Assembly: GCF_003589595.1 (NCBI RefSeq)
Contig: NW_020656077.1
Location: forward strand, 5,081,538 to 5,145,537
Origin: Hyposmocoma kahamanoa
Lineage: Eukaryota > Arthropoda > Insecta > Lepidoptera > Cosmopterigidae
Length of the DNA stretch: 64,000 nucleotides
Direction: 5' to 3'
Shown: in pieces, positions 54,056 to 64,000 of the stretch
Position numbering within the stretch: position 1 is the stretch's first letter
Layout of the letters: every line of letters starts with the position of its first letter
The notes under the pieces: model-generated
What the model was told of the DNA's origin: nothing
Database searches by the model: none
Seen by the model: the letters and a program-made list of their open reading frames with translations, nothing else
Program-made: the position numbers and the translations under genes

Positions 54056-54238
54056 CGGTACAGCCGATGGAATAATGCGACGATTTGTCGTCAAGATCCA
54101 TCGTTTCAGAGGGATCGAAACGACGAGTCGAAAATGTATGTTTATTACGATTAACTTCAAACGCCAAGGGACTACCGACGGACCTATACGATTATCGTGA
54201 CGATGGATCGATAAAGAGAAATCGTCTGTAATGTACCG
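54056..54238. mobile_element. Candidate MITE rich in TCGA words (183 bp)
   Basis: CGGTACA at the left and TGTACCG at the right are inverted. Further in, GACGATTT, then ATCCATCGT pairs with ACGATGGAT, then AAATCGTC. The interior is full of CGA and TCG words. No target duplication is seen. Confidence 0.5.
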
Positions 54239-54799
54239 CCACCTGTACATATATAGCGATACTTACTCGAACGTAGTATCCTTAATATTTGCAAATGCTT
54301 GCTTGCCAGTTTATTGGATCCTTTGATAGCGGTAGCTGTCCCCGCCGTTTGATTCGAAACCGTACTGGCATGCGGACATACAGATCTGCACAGACACAAC
54401 TCTACATCTAGTATAACGTATTTGAGTCGTAGTATCAAAATTTAGTTCCAAATTTCTCCAACAACGTAAGTCGGTCACGTCGTCACCGCATTTCTACGTT
54501 AGTTAAAACCGACCTGAGCTAATGTTTTTGGTATTTCGCCGATTTCCCTAAAGTCCGAAAATGCATTGTGTAGTCAAGACACGAACTATTTAAACGTAGC
54601 TATTGTACTTGCTACTATTTCACAAGATATTTTCATTCGTGAACTTTAAAGTACAGTGTGAAATGCCAAAAACTGTCCAACTCAGAACTTGAAGAGAGCG
54701 GATTTTTGGGAACTCTTACATTTGACATTTTACTTTGAAGTTCAAGTACGACAACTAAAATTATTTATATGGTTTATCATATATAATATAAGTTATATA

Positions 54800-55318
54800 C
54801 ATTGAGCATATAACCAGAAATAGAGTCGAAAATAAGAGCCATCCATCCCTGGCAACTCATCAGGTGAATGGGCCTTATATCGTTTTCAAATATAACTCTC
54901 GTTTGCGCTGAAATCACAAATTAGAAACTGAAATAATACAGCATCTACAGCTGACCTGTGTGTACGTCTTCGTATATTCCAAAAATGTTCTGTATTTATT
55001 GTAGTAAAGATAATATCTCTAACAATGCGGGCTGTTCTATTCGGTGGTGTGGGAAAAATAGCAAAACATCTAATTACAAAACAAATGCAATCACATTTTA
55101 TCGGTAATTAAATATTAAATATGTAATTTTGCATTTGTCGTCCATTATAGCAAAGCCCGAGTTAAACTGGTCGACTTGAAGTGATACAACTGACGATACC
55201 CGGCAATTGTTTCGAATTCGGGCTGGCCAATCGGAGCAAAGTTATCACGGTAATTATTTGGCAGATAACTTTTCAAACAAATTAAATGACATTTCGTCTC
55301 TATTTCTGGTTGTCGATG
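54800..55318 (-). mobile_element. Inverted-repeat family C, copy 2 (519 bp), 8-bp flanking repeat
   Basis: It starts CATTGAGCATATAACCAGAA and ends TTTCTGGTTGTCGATG. GTTATATA occurs exactly at 54792-54799 and 55319-55326. The body is the reverse complement of copies 1 and 3. Confidence 0.9.
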
Positions 55319-55559
55319 GTTATATATAACAGGGAACTCAACAATGTGCTATGCAAATAGCGCTACATAGATTTGTTTTATTTTATCAATATGAAGTTAA
55401 CCGTACGTGCTCGCTACTTTATGTCCATTATAATATTAGTGGTTATGATTCGCAGTGGCCCCTATGGAAGTTCTTAATTCGACTTTCCACTCAGGAGGTC
55501 TCTGCAGAACAAGATGTGTAAATGTCGGTTTTAGGAATGGTAGTTCAACCTAATGCGAA

Positions 55560-55900
55560 TGCGTTGCCCCAACACAGTCCACGCATCACTTACTATTGTG
55601 CCCCTTGCGCTCCAATACCTACGACGAGCGATGATCCCGGCTACGGATGACGCAAACAAGGTTGCAACATTCGATTCAAAGTCAATAAAGTCCTAGAGTA
55701 TGACAACGTTTTGCTGAAGATGCGCAAAGGCTTGGAGCTCCTGAAAACAGTGAAAAAGTGGAAGCTACTGTGCTTCGAGCACATTATGCGGAGTGAAAAA
55801 TATTTTCTGCTTTAACTCATTCTATAAGAAAAAATTCAGGGCCGCAGAAGACGTGGTCGTAGAAAAACCACATGGTTTTAAAATGAGTACCACAGAACTG
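55560..55900 (+). pseudogene. RTE-like LINE polymerase C-terminal remnant
   Basis: From about 55725 the + strand reads GLELLKTVKKWKLLCFEHIM, RSEKYFLL, stop, LIL, stop, EKIQGRRRRGRRKTTWF. K..L..F.HIMR.EKY.LL.LI..GKI.G.R..GRR...W is the well-known tail of RTE/CR1-type polymerases in insects. Two stops show it is dead. Confidence 0.8.
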
Positions 55901-56068
55901 TTCCCAGCCGCAACTACACGCACACTAATACCTATAATGATAGCCGACCTAGGAGATAGCACCCGAAGAAGAAGATAGTCCTAAAATAAAAGAAGTATCG
56001 GCATACAGGTACTAGTATACTTCATTTCGCTGGTTAACTAATTCTATACATAAAATTTAGTGTAAAAT

Positions 56069-56343
56069 CATTGACTTACAATAATATGGACGTCGGGTCC
56101 GCGCTAAAAAGTGTCCGAAGTTATAGGGCGTTAAAATCGTATACAGAGCGTCATTCACGCTTTGTTCGACTGACAGCGAAGCAAGCAAAATTAGACAGTA
56201 CTGCGATGACATTACAATTTAAATTCAACGTTTTAGCTTTTTCATATTCCTTTACATGTCACTACGTTTAAATAGGTTGACTTGGGACATTTTTTTCGTG
56301 GTTTTTGTATTAGACCCGTCGTCCATTTATTTGTAAGTCAATG
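56069..56343. mobile_element. MITE family B, copy 3, with about 45-bp internal insertion
   Basis: Same orientation and ends as copy 1 (CATTGACTTACAATAATATG to ATTTGTAAGTCAATG). It carries extra sequence around 56222-56268 (TTCAACGTTTTAGC...CACTACG) and a short insertion near 56175 compared with the other copies. Confidence 0.85.
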
Positions 56344-56461
56344 TGTAAAATGTAGTATTTGGTAATACGTGGAAAATTTTAGGCAAGTCGGTGAAAATCG
56401 AGTTATATGGACGCCTCGCCACTGCCATACGGTCAACCGTGATCGTGAGATCTGTAAAGAG

Positions 56462-56512
56462 TACGGCCAACAAATTTATACGATTTAGATCTGAAAAAAT
56501 ATTATCATGGCC
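56462..56512. repeat. Fold-back family F, degraded arm
   Basis: CAAATTTATACGATTTAGAT, CTGAAAAAATATTATCAT is a worn version of the arm AAATATACGCGATTTAAATC, CGGAAAAATAGTTTCAT. The preceding GGTCAACCGTGATCGTGAG recalls the family core. Confidence 0.45.
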
Positions 56513-57737
56513 AATATTTATGTAGTCTAGATACTCTTTGGTTAGCTTAACTTGTCGGATATAGGTACTGACTGTTTGTATAAAGAAAACGAACTCTAAA
56601 TGCCGATGGATATAAAAGTGGAAACAAATATTACCATAGCCAATTTACATAGCTGCACAAAAATGTACAGATCTATTATTGTTCCTAAGCTATTTTACGT
56701 CGTCACATAATGTCTTATTGGGGTACCTACGAATCACGAAACTAACAACAAATTGAATATTATTATTAATACAAAATTCGAACTATACTATATATATTCG
56801 AAAATTTTATACACACACATGTTTATTTTTGCTTGAGGTGCTCGCCTATAAATGGTTACGCAATTAGATTAGTTTGTGAAATGTATTACTTACTCTTGAA
56901 TTATTGTAGTAACTGTTGGTGTGCCTAATAAATAAATAAATAAATAAATAAATCGCTACACCGTAGCTGAAGGATTTTTTTTATGTTCGACCCAATAAGC
57001 ATAACAAACTAGTGGAGTAATATCAATAATCTTTTAATTCTCAAAATATCAAACCAAAACAAGCACATCCTTTTTCACCTCCATGACTGTCGCTTGCTTG
57101 CTCGCACTTGCTGTATGAAAATAAACTAAAACAATATCTTTGTTTCGTACATCTCTATTTGCATAATACGATCCACGTTGTCCCATGATGAAATTGGACT
57201 GTCTTCTACGGAACTCATTGGATAGAATATTCCTTTTTCATTTGTATTCAATTTCATTTACTATATACAATAGGCTCTTCCCTAAAATACGTACTCTGCT
57301 CTTTGATAAGCGGCGCGTTCTTTTGTATATCAAAAACAATGATGGATCATGGGATGTGAACAGCGAAATACGCTGATGTATATTTGGGTTGTAGGATTAT
57401 AGGGTTTCGCTGTTTTTGCTTATGTTAACAATTAGTGACTCTTACGTCCACTTCTAAACTAACTACTAAACTTAACATAGGTTTATTACTTTATTTATAG
57501 CTGTTTTGTTATCTGTTATTGATCCCTCTTCAAGTATGAAAACTGAAGCCTCTCTACGAATGTCACATTAAATATATGGGAGCGTTTAATGTTAAAATTT
57601 TAGTTAATTCTAGTTTTATTTTTAAAAAGTTATTTATGTCGATTTATTCATTAGGTAACGTACCTTCGATATTATACTTATATACGTTATACTATTACTT
57701 ACATTTACATAGCAACAGTAGTAGTCGCTTTCTCGTC
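56513..57737. other. No recognisable gene; (AATA)n at 56927-56953
   Basis: A clean tetranucleotide run AATAAATAAATAAATAAATA lies at 56927-56953. The open stretch 57185-57376 has no recognisable domain. Nothing else stands out. Confidence 0.5.
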
Positions 57738-57858
57738 GTAGACTCCCGCTATTGGCTTCCATAACGTCCTATCTTTCACTTTAGCTTTCGTTATCCATTG
57801 TGGTCCTGCTTTATCTATAAAAGTGTCTTCCCATCTTTTCCTCGGCTGATCTTTACGT
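57738..57858 (-). pseudogene. LINE (RTE-like) polymerase tail fragment
   Basis: The minus strand reads KDQPRKRWEDTFIDKAGPQW, ITKAKVKDRTLWKPIAG, clearly the same family as 39930-40268 (RPWKRWEDTFI, KAGPQWMTKA). Only about 40 codons remain. Confidence 0.75.
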
Positions 57859-57934
57859 AAGTGTTAAGGCGAAGTAATTGAACGATAGAATAGATTTTAG
57901 GAGTTGAGGTGTGGAGGGCATCCCGCCTCATCGC

Positions 57935-58055
57935 GCAAAGCCTCGTCTACAACCCCCGAGATGTTCTTTTTTTTTACATCTTTTTTTTTTAAATACCATT
58001 CTAAACACAAACCTATATTCATTCAGCCAGTATTTCTACTCGTAGAGCCTACACA
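57935..58055 (+). repeat. Interspersed repeat G, copy 2 (partial)
   Basis: GCCTCGTCTACAACCCCCGA, GATGTTCTTTTTTTTTACAT, ACCATTCTAAACACAAACCT, ATATTCATTCAGCCAGTATT, TCTACTCGTAGAGCCTACAC matches 58570-58695 almost word for word, 635 bp away in the same orientation. Confidence 0.8.
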
Positions 58056-58489
58056 ACATCCCTCTTCCTCACAACTGAAGGGGTGAACATTCCTAGCTAG
58101 TGACCTACCTATAATAGGCAACTTACCATTACTTACATATGTGATCAGCCTTTACTATAGGCTAGCCACACATTGCTCGGAAGCTATCACCTACTAATAA
58201 ACAAAACCACCGAGGAGGCTGTGGCTTTAATCTGCCAGAAACCTATCTAAAAGGACAGACTATGACCACATCCTAACAAAACAATTCCAAATATAATTAC
58301 TCATTAGCTATCCTAGCTACTTAGGTATCCTATCTAAACCCTAACTCTTTACTTCAGTTAAAGTCCTAGCTTGGCTGAATGCTACTAAAAACCTTTTAAC
58401 ATCAACCAACAACCTTCAACGTGCACGCTGCTACGACGACGACACAGGCTTGAGCACCCATCGATCGGGCGACCACTGGGGAACAGGGA

Positions 58490-58700
58490 ACGTAGCTTTG
58501 GGCTTGCGTAGAGGTACTTTTAAACATAAAACTAGGATATTTCCGTGAATTAATATTTATTTTATCTTTACTGATCGAGGCCTCGTCTAGAAATCTCGAG
58601 ATGTTCTTTTTTTACATCTTATTTTTTTTAATACCATTCTAAACACAAACCTATATTCATTCAGCCAGTATTTCTACTCGTAGAGCCTACACTACAGTAC
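58490..58700 (+). repeat. Interspersed repeat G, copy 3
   Basis: GTAGCTTTGGGCTTGCGTAG, AGGTACTTTTAAACATAAAA precedes the shared GCCTCGTCTAGAAATCTCGA, GATGTTC block. This copy includes the upstream half seen in copy 1 at 52258. Copies 2 and 3 could be the two ends of one element or a local duplication. Confidence 0.75.
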
Positions 58701-59224
58701 CATAATTTACTCACGCTTGCATGTCTACCAGTAGAGTAGTCAAGGGCAAAGAACACCTCTTTCAGTATCTGTGTAACCCTTTAATACTCGCTTCAATTTG
58801 CATGTATAATTTCTATTCTAAGTACTTGTGATATAGAGATATTTCCATAACATTAGATTGTGTGTACCAAATTAGTATGTTTGCAGAGAGGGAGCTTCAT
58901 TCTATCCAGAGCAAATCTAGATAATCCCGAACGTAGCCCCAATATCGCGCCCTCACACAATCTGCTGCTTACTACCCCATAAAGCTCTGAGATTCATTTT
59001 AATCACGCTCAAACATAAACGCATTTGACGCAAGGTCGGTGCGCGGCTCGCGATAAGACGAGCTCGGTTCACCACCGCTCAGAATGAAAACTATGAATCC
59101 TCTGTCACATCAACGCTTCACACGATCCAACTTAAAAGCTCGTTAAAGCGACTTATTACGCTACGTACGGTCGCTGTGTTCAGAGAACTTTCAAATTGCA
59201 TAAGTTCAGCAGTTTCACAAACAA
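58701..59224. other. No recognisable gene; slightly GC-richer than its surroundings
   Basis: Positions 58860-59200 are less AT-rich (for example GGTCGGTGCGCGGCTCGCGA) but have no open frame or family I can name. Confidence 0.45.
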
Positions 59225-59747
59225 CATCGAGTATATAACTAGAAATAGAGACGAAATATCATTTAATTTGGTTAAAAAGCTATCTGCCATATAATTACTG
59301 TGACAACTGCGCTCCGATTGGTCAGCCCGAATTCGAAACAAGTGACGGGTGTCGTCAACTGTTTCACTTCAAATCGACCAGTTTAATTTCAGTTTTGCTA
59401 TAATGGACGAAAAAGGCAAAATTACATATTCTATATTTAATTACCGATGAAATTTGATTCCGTTTGTTTTGTAATTAGATGTTTTGCTATTTTTCCCACA
59501 CCACCGAATGGAACAGCCCCCATTGTTAGAAATATTATCTTTATTATAATAAATACAGAATATTTTTGAATATACGGAGACGTACACACAGGTCAGATGT
59601 TGGCATTGTATTATTTCAGTTTTCGAATTTGTGATTTCAGCGCAAACGGGAGTTAATATTTAAAACTGATATAAGACCCATTTGCCTGATGAGTTGCCAA
59701 GGATGGATGGGCCTTATTTTGTCTCTATTTCTGGTTATATTCTCGAT
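59225..59747 (+). mobile_element. Inverted-repeat family C, copy 3
   Basis: CATCGAGTATATAACTAGAA at the start and TTTCTGGTTATATTCTCGAT at the end. It includes the full body with CAGCCCGAATTCGAAACAAG and TAATTAGATGTTTTGCTATT. Flanking bases do not form an obvious duplication. Confidence 0.88.
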
Positions 59748-60026
59748 AGTAAAACATCGTACTAGGTGAGTGATCGTGACATTGAAAATTACACACGTTC
59801 CTTTATCTTTTATTTCTTTATTTATATAAAGAGAATAAAGAAGTACATTTCGATTCCGACACATATTTATACAGGATGTGTAAATGTATAGTGGACAAGC
59901 AAGGTGTAAAAATACAATAAGAGCTATGACAAAATTAAATAAATAAAATTGTGTCCCTGTGATAAGTGCTCAAGATGTTGGCCCCTAAGCGTTTTAAAAT
60001 TACGATGTATTATAACATACATCGTA

Positions 60027-60297
60027 ATTTATATCGGCCTGATGGTAAGCGACACGTCTGCCCGTAGCAGTTACCGAGCCACTCAAAACTAAAAATCGCG
60101 AAGATCTAAGGGGCACTGTTACCGCGCCTGTCACCCTGAGACATAGTTGACAAGTCCCATATGCCTGTAATTACAACAGCACTCTTACCCTTCGAAACCA
60201 GAACGCAGTAACACCTATATTACTGCTTGGCGGTAGAGATAGGTAAGGTTGTAGTACTTCCCTGGACGAACTCTTTCACAAGGAGCGCCGCAACTAC
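60027..60297 (-). mobile_element. SINE family B, reverse orientation, near full-length
   Basis: On this strand CCTGATGGTAAGCGACACGT, CTGCCCGTAGCAGTTACC, GCGAAGATCTAAGGGGCACT, TGCCTGTAATTACAACAGCA, ACTGCTTGGCGGTAGAGATA, GAACTCTTTCACAAGGAGCG are the reverse complement of the family. Confidence 0.85.
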
Positions 60298-60969
60298 ATG
60301 CACAGAACACACTAAATCAGCCATCTAAAGAGCTTATGTAATGACAGCAAAAGTGAAAGGCTACAGACGTAATAGAAACATTTTAACAATGACTTTATCC
60401 GGACAGGTATAAATATGAAATATATTTTATAAAACCTATCATGAATTTCACAATTTTCGTGGGTTGCTTTTAATCCGATCGATCGATAATTTGAACGCGG
60501 CACGACACACTCGTTTACATATTCAGATTTCACGCCAAGTCATACAAATAACTGGCGAATTGACTTCTTTTCAACCGAGTTCTTGTACAAACCTTACTCA
60601 ACTAAGACGTTCTATGGAGAGACAGTTTCCGACTACGTCTTGAAAAGCATGTACATAAGTTTATTCAGTATTAAGTATATCTCCACTAATCGCCGAATTA
60701 AGCAAAGATGTAACAAACGCTTCCAGCATAGTATAATAAGTGCAAGTAAGGCAATTCCCGCTTGCTTGGCGCGTAAATGTCTGCACCTCATTCGGAGCGC
60801 AGTGTTGTCACATTATTATTTTAGTTATAAACATATTTTGAAAAAATTAAAGTGTTCATCACAGTATTCTCGTGCTATATTGAAATAACCTTTCTTAATT
60901 GCAGTAAGTACTTACATATTGAAATTTTCATACCAGAATCGCGGATTCGGATCGGAACCGAACCGACTT
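60298..60969. other. No recognisable gene
   Basis: The open stretch 60583-60888 has no recognisable domain and poor codon character. I see no repeat family. Confidence 0.45.
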
Positions 60970-61051
60970 AAAATAAAATAAAATAAAATAAAATAAAATA
61001 AAATAAAATAAAATGAAACGAGACGAGACGAGACGAGACGAGACGAGACGG
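60970..61051. repeat. Compound pentanucleotide microsatellite (AAAAT)n(ACGAG)n
   Basis: About nine AAAAT units (60970-61014) pass through AAAATGAAACG directly into about six or seven ACGAG units (61017-61051). The second motif differs from the first by several bases and is far GC-richer. Confidence 0.95.
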
Positions 61052-61269
61052 GATGTCAAAATATTCAAAGTATATAATATAAAAGTCACTGAAATAATAA
61101 TGATAATTTAGTCGAAAGTAAAAATTTAAAATTTACAATTAATAAAATAAGAATTAAAATTGAAATTGTCTAATAAAATAACAATAATTAACATGAACAA
61201 AACTAAAATTGTAGAAATCACATGTCATAGCGAAATCCATTACATTACAACTACTATTACAATTACTAC

Positions 61270-61500
61270 TACTTACTTAGCTACTATTTTTGTGTGCGAG
61301 ATGCATCTGTCTACACAATGTGCTATGATCGGGCAATCATGGCGCTCTGCCATTACCCTTAGGAGGGAATTGGAACTACCCCGTAGTCTGCAGAGCAGCG
61401 AGGCCGTTTTCTTTCGCATAATGACATTAAAATCATCTATATTAGCCTGCGCAAACATGCCTGACGCGCTGCAGAATCGGGGCAACACCCTAAAGGCATT
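61270..61500 (-). pseudogene. LINE polymerase C-terminal fragment
   Basis: The minus strand reads RFCSASGMFAQANIDDFNVI, MRKKTASLLCRLRGSSNSLL, RVMAERHDCPIIAHC. SA..MF....ID.F....RK..ASL..R.R.S.NSLL...A.R.DCP...H is the C-terminal tail of a LINE polymerase type common in moths. The overlapping + strand frame 61160-61561 is a shadow. Confidence 0.72.
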
Positions 61501-61561
61501 GTTATTTAATAATTACAAAAACGTTAACACGGTTTTACTTTACACTCTTAAACCTAAATAG

Positions 61562-63145
61562 ATTTACATGAGTGTTGTAACTCTAACATAATATATAAAA
61601 ATAACAATTTTATTAAATGTAAACAATGTATGACAAAAAGAATATATAATGATGGTATAACTACATGGTATGATGGTACACAATTAATACTAACGAAAAT
61701 TTATACAAGCCATCCGCTTTCCGCCGCAGCAGAGCGCGCGCTATTGCAAGGAATCCAGTTCTACTCTCAGCGTTATCCGCGCGCATACAGACTGTTCGAA
61801 ATCACCATATGATGTGCCTCTACTACACATGGAGTACTTGTAAAAAGAAAAAAAGAAGATATTAAATATGTACTATGAATTACGCTGAAACAAAACATTT
61901 TCTTGCTATTTTTTTTAAACTTTAACTAGTTTTAGTTACTATTTTCATTAAAAAACCTTGAATGGCACAGAAACACATATAAACCAAGTGTAGCAAATAT
62001 CTTCATCTTGTTATCAGCATATTATTGATTCCATCGGCTAGTACCTTACGTCGATTGGCAAGTCCTTTCACCACGATGGCAAGCATTATATACTGTGCCA
62101 TCGACATGATAAGTAGAACAAGATTATTAAATAAAAATGAACAAACTACCACAGACACATCAATAAACACGTCTACTATTTGATATAATTTTCGACTGTT
62201 TCGATTCGCGCTATGCTGCGCGAGATTATTCGAACGTGTGTGTCCGCACACGGTGATCTGCATGCACACATACAAACCTAGGTGCTACGTTCGTATGGAG
62301 TTACCATGCTCAATTGTCTTATTGTACTATGCTTTGAGCTTGTCGCTTCATAATGCTTTATACCAGTTCATTCTGGTTCATATGAACCAGAATGAAGATA
62401 TCTACATCGGTATTTCTCGCTCCATTTTTCACTGGGTGAAGTTTAATATCAGCTCTCTAGGCGCCATGTGTTATTAATGGATAGAAGCGTTGATAGAAAA
62501 CTCACAATTTGAACTTAAATGCATAGTCTAGACTTCTAGACTAGATTCAATAAGAGCTAAGTCACTCGTCTCTTGATATTTCAAACGGGAAGCATTGGAG
62601 ACGTAAAAAAATATATTTCAATGATTATGCTGATGCTATTTTTTTTTGTGTTTTGACAGAGTCTGTTTTTGCTTCCTAGGGTAACAAGTACGTGTGTCAT
62701 TTCCACCTAAAAGTTACTTTATTAAAAATAATTTAACACAAGTTGTTAAATCATAAATCTCAAAGTAAAATTGTGAATCAATTTCGCTCGAGAACTCAAT
62801 AATCCTTCGTTATTGGCCAATGTCTGCCAAAAACAAAAGTATCCAAACAAATGCCGAGTATAGGAGATTTGAATTTCAAACAAAGTTTTGTTAATATATG
62901 TATATATTCTTATTATGGCTATATTTTTTATATTACCAATTTCAGTTTTATTGTCAACATTAATTTCTAAGTTACGTTAATTTCTGAATATTTAGTAAAT
63001 AGCATATATATGTATATCTCTTGCTTACAGCATAGGACAACATCGCGATGAAGAAAACTTGGAAAACATCCGCAGCTCACATCGGGCCAGCGTGGCGAAC
63101 TACCGTCAAACGCACATACACCCTTAGAAAAACAATAATTTAATA
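61562..63145. other. No recognisable gene
   Basis: AT-rich. A short palindrome TTCTGGTTCATATGAACCAGAA lies around 62371-62392. Nothing else recognised. Confidence 0.5.
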
Positions 63146-63230
63146 ATTTCCAAATTGGTCCTACTGGGAATCGAACACGGGACCTCCTTAACTAGCGCCC
63201 ACAATACAAAACGTCGGCCACAGGATGTCG
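63146..63230 (-). mobile_element. tRNA-like SINE head fragment, reverse orientation
   Basis: The minus strand contains TCCTGTGGCCGACG and, about 40 bp on, GGAGGTCCCGTGTTCGATTC (box B). The region between includes GTGGGCGCTAGTTAAGG. It resembles the 3672 element at box B. The ends do not form an acceptor stem, so it is not a working tRNA. Confidence 0.5.
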
Positions 63231-64000
63231 TCAAGGGCCGTTAAGGCCCTGGGTACTTCAAAATGTACATAATATGTGAAATAACTCAGACCCAAACAAT
63301 TATTATCTTTTAATATGAAAATGTCGCATTCAGAGTTGCTGCGCAGTACATTTACGTTTACATTACCATAGGTTATGTACTAGAAGAATACTTTTAAAAA
63401 TAATGGTTTCGTTTTTCATACCTATTCCAATAACCAAAAAAGTAGGTATTCGTTGCCTGAACCACGGAATATATATTGACGGTTTAGAGCTTTTCCCACA
63501 GTAGTTCGATGGGTTTTAGGAGAATATAGAAGTGTTATAGTACATACATCACATGTAACAAACACTTCATGAATAATATTTTAAAATACGTCATCTATAA
63601 TATTTAATTTTATTCAAAAACCTCGTCAGAATCATTGGAGTTCGCTTCGCCCAGTCCAAGAAGTTGCTTCTTTGAAATTCCGATACGCGATGTCAATGTT
63701 GAACTTGTCAATCTGTGGACAGAAATGGGGTAACCATTTTAAGTATTTTAGTTATGTTTCTTTTATGAAAAGGTGAGAAAGTCTAATGAGGTGTCGCTCA
63801 TTGGTTTTGGTGGTCAATTTGTTTACGACGGCGACGTTTGGTTGACCCGGTATCCTCGTATTGCATTAACACCGATTTAACGGCTATTTGAGAGCGTACA
63901 AATTTATACCGGCCCAATTAGTAGCCATTTTAGCACTCGCAAAATGAGAGCTTAACAACAGTGCTTTTTTATGTAAAACAATTTCCCCTGTACTGAGGCT
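63231..64000. other. No recognisable gene
   Basis: AT-rich sequence without open frames of note up to the window end. Confidence 0.5.

Noticed and set aside
55793..55978. 61-codon frame that could be read as a gene start
   Set aside because: It runs in a different frame from, and overlaps, the RTE-like polymerase remnant (KWKLLCFEHIMRSEKY...).
57185..57376. 63-codon frame with an ATG
   Set aside because: No recognisable domain, signal or splice context. Expected by chance in sequence of this length.
61160..61561. 133-codon frame on the + strand
   Set aside because: It is antisense to a clear LINE polymerase fragment (61270-61500) and its start is low-complexity sequence.
1..64000. CRISPR array, operon, phage or bacterial defence system
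   Set aside because: No regularly spaced short repeats and no prokaryotic genes occur. Spliceosomal introns, SINEs and LINEs show a eukaryotic nuclear genome.

Overview
This window is AT-rich eukaryotic nuclear DNA, most probably from an insect and most likely a lepidopteran (moth or butterfly). The evidence is the long introns, the dense and decayed transposable elements, tRNA-derived SINEs, LINE tails and retroelement 3' ends of types I associate with moth and butterfly genomes, and one clear insect-type classical cadherin gene. I see no bacterial gene organisation, no CRISPR array and no complete gene.

The only gene I can establish is the 3' end of a classical (neural-type, CadN-like) cadherin on the + strand. 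It has three coding exons: 11759-11953, 19053-19211 and 20647-20774. Both introns within the window, and the intron entering the first exon, are phase 1. Joined, they encode about 160 residues: the end of the transmembrane segment, the juxtamembrane p120-catenin-binding region with its DEGGGEGD core, and the beta-catenin-binding region with YEGDGN..GSLSSLASC and FGPRFRKLADMYG, then a stop at 20772-20774. Everything before 11759 is probably intron of this gene. Everything after about 22 kb is downstream sequence in which I find no convincing gene.

The rest is a layered transposon landscape. Class II elements include a decayed Tc1-like element with a mutated catalytic glutamate (17291-18949), a short element apparently derived from it (32413-32663), a mariner-like element with long inverted repeats (10033-11145), two hAT-type elements with 8-bp target duplications (29305-29578 and 46568-47386), and a 380-bp element with an exact 8-bp duplication and a THAP-like zinc-finger remnant that points to the P superfamily (27870-28249). 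There are also a three-copy 0.5-kb inverted-repeat family (23135, 54800, 59225) and a three-copy 0.23-kb MITE family (9677, 37088, 56069). Class I elements include two or three SINE families, fragments of several LINE lineages, a Penelope-like GIY-YIG endonuclease fragment (45865-46335) and a minus-strand retroelement tail with a 15-bp duplication (7620-7797).

The least ordinary signals are (i) a fold-back family (12551, 29588, 34909) in which every copy is flanked by 10-14-bp direct repeats and one arm is truncated, which does not match a standard cut-and-paste element; (ii) a hairpin with arms of about 105 nt just downstream of the cadherin stop codon, holding a possible poly(A) signal (21789-22010); and (iii) the P-like element with a THAP remnant. 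These are mobile-element or RNA-structure observations. I see nothing that amounts to a new multi-gene system.
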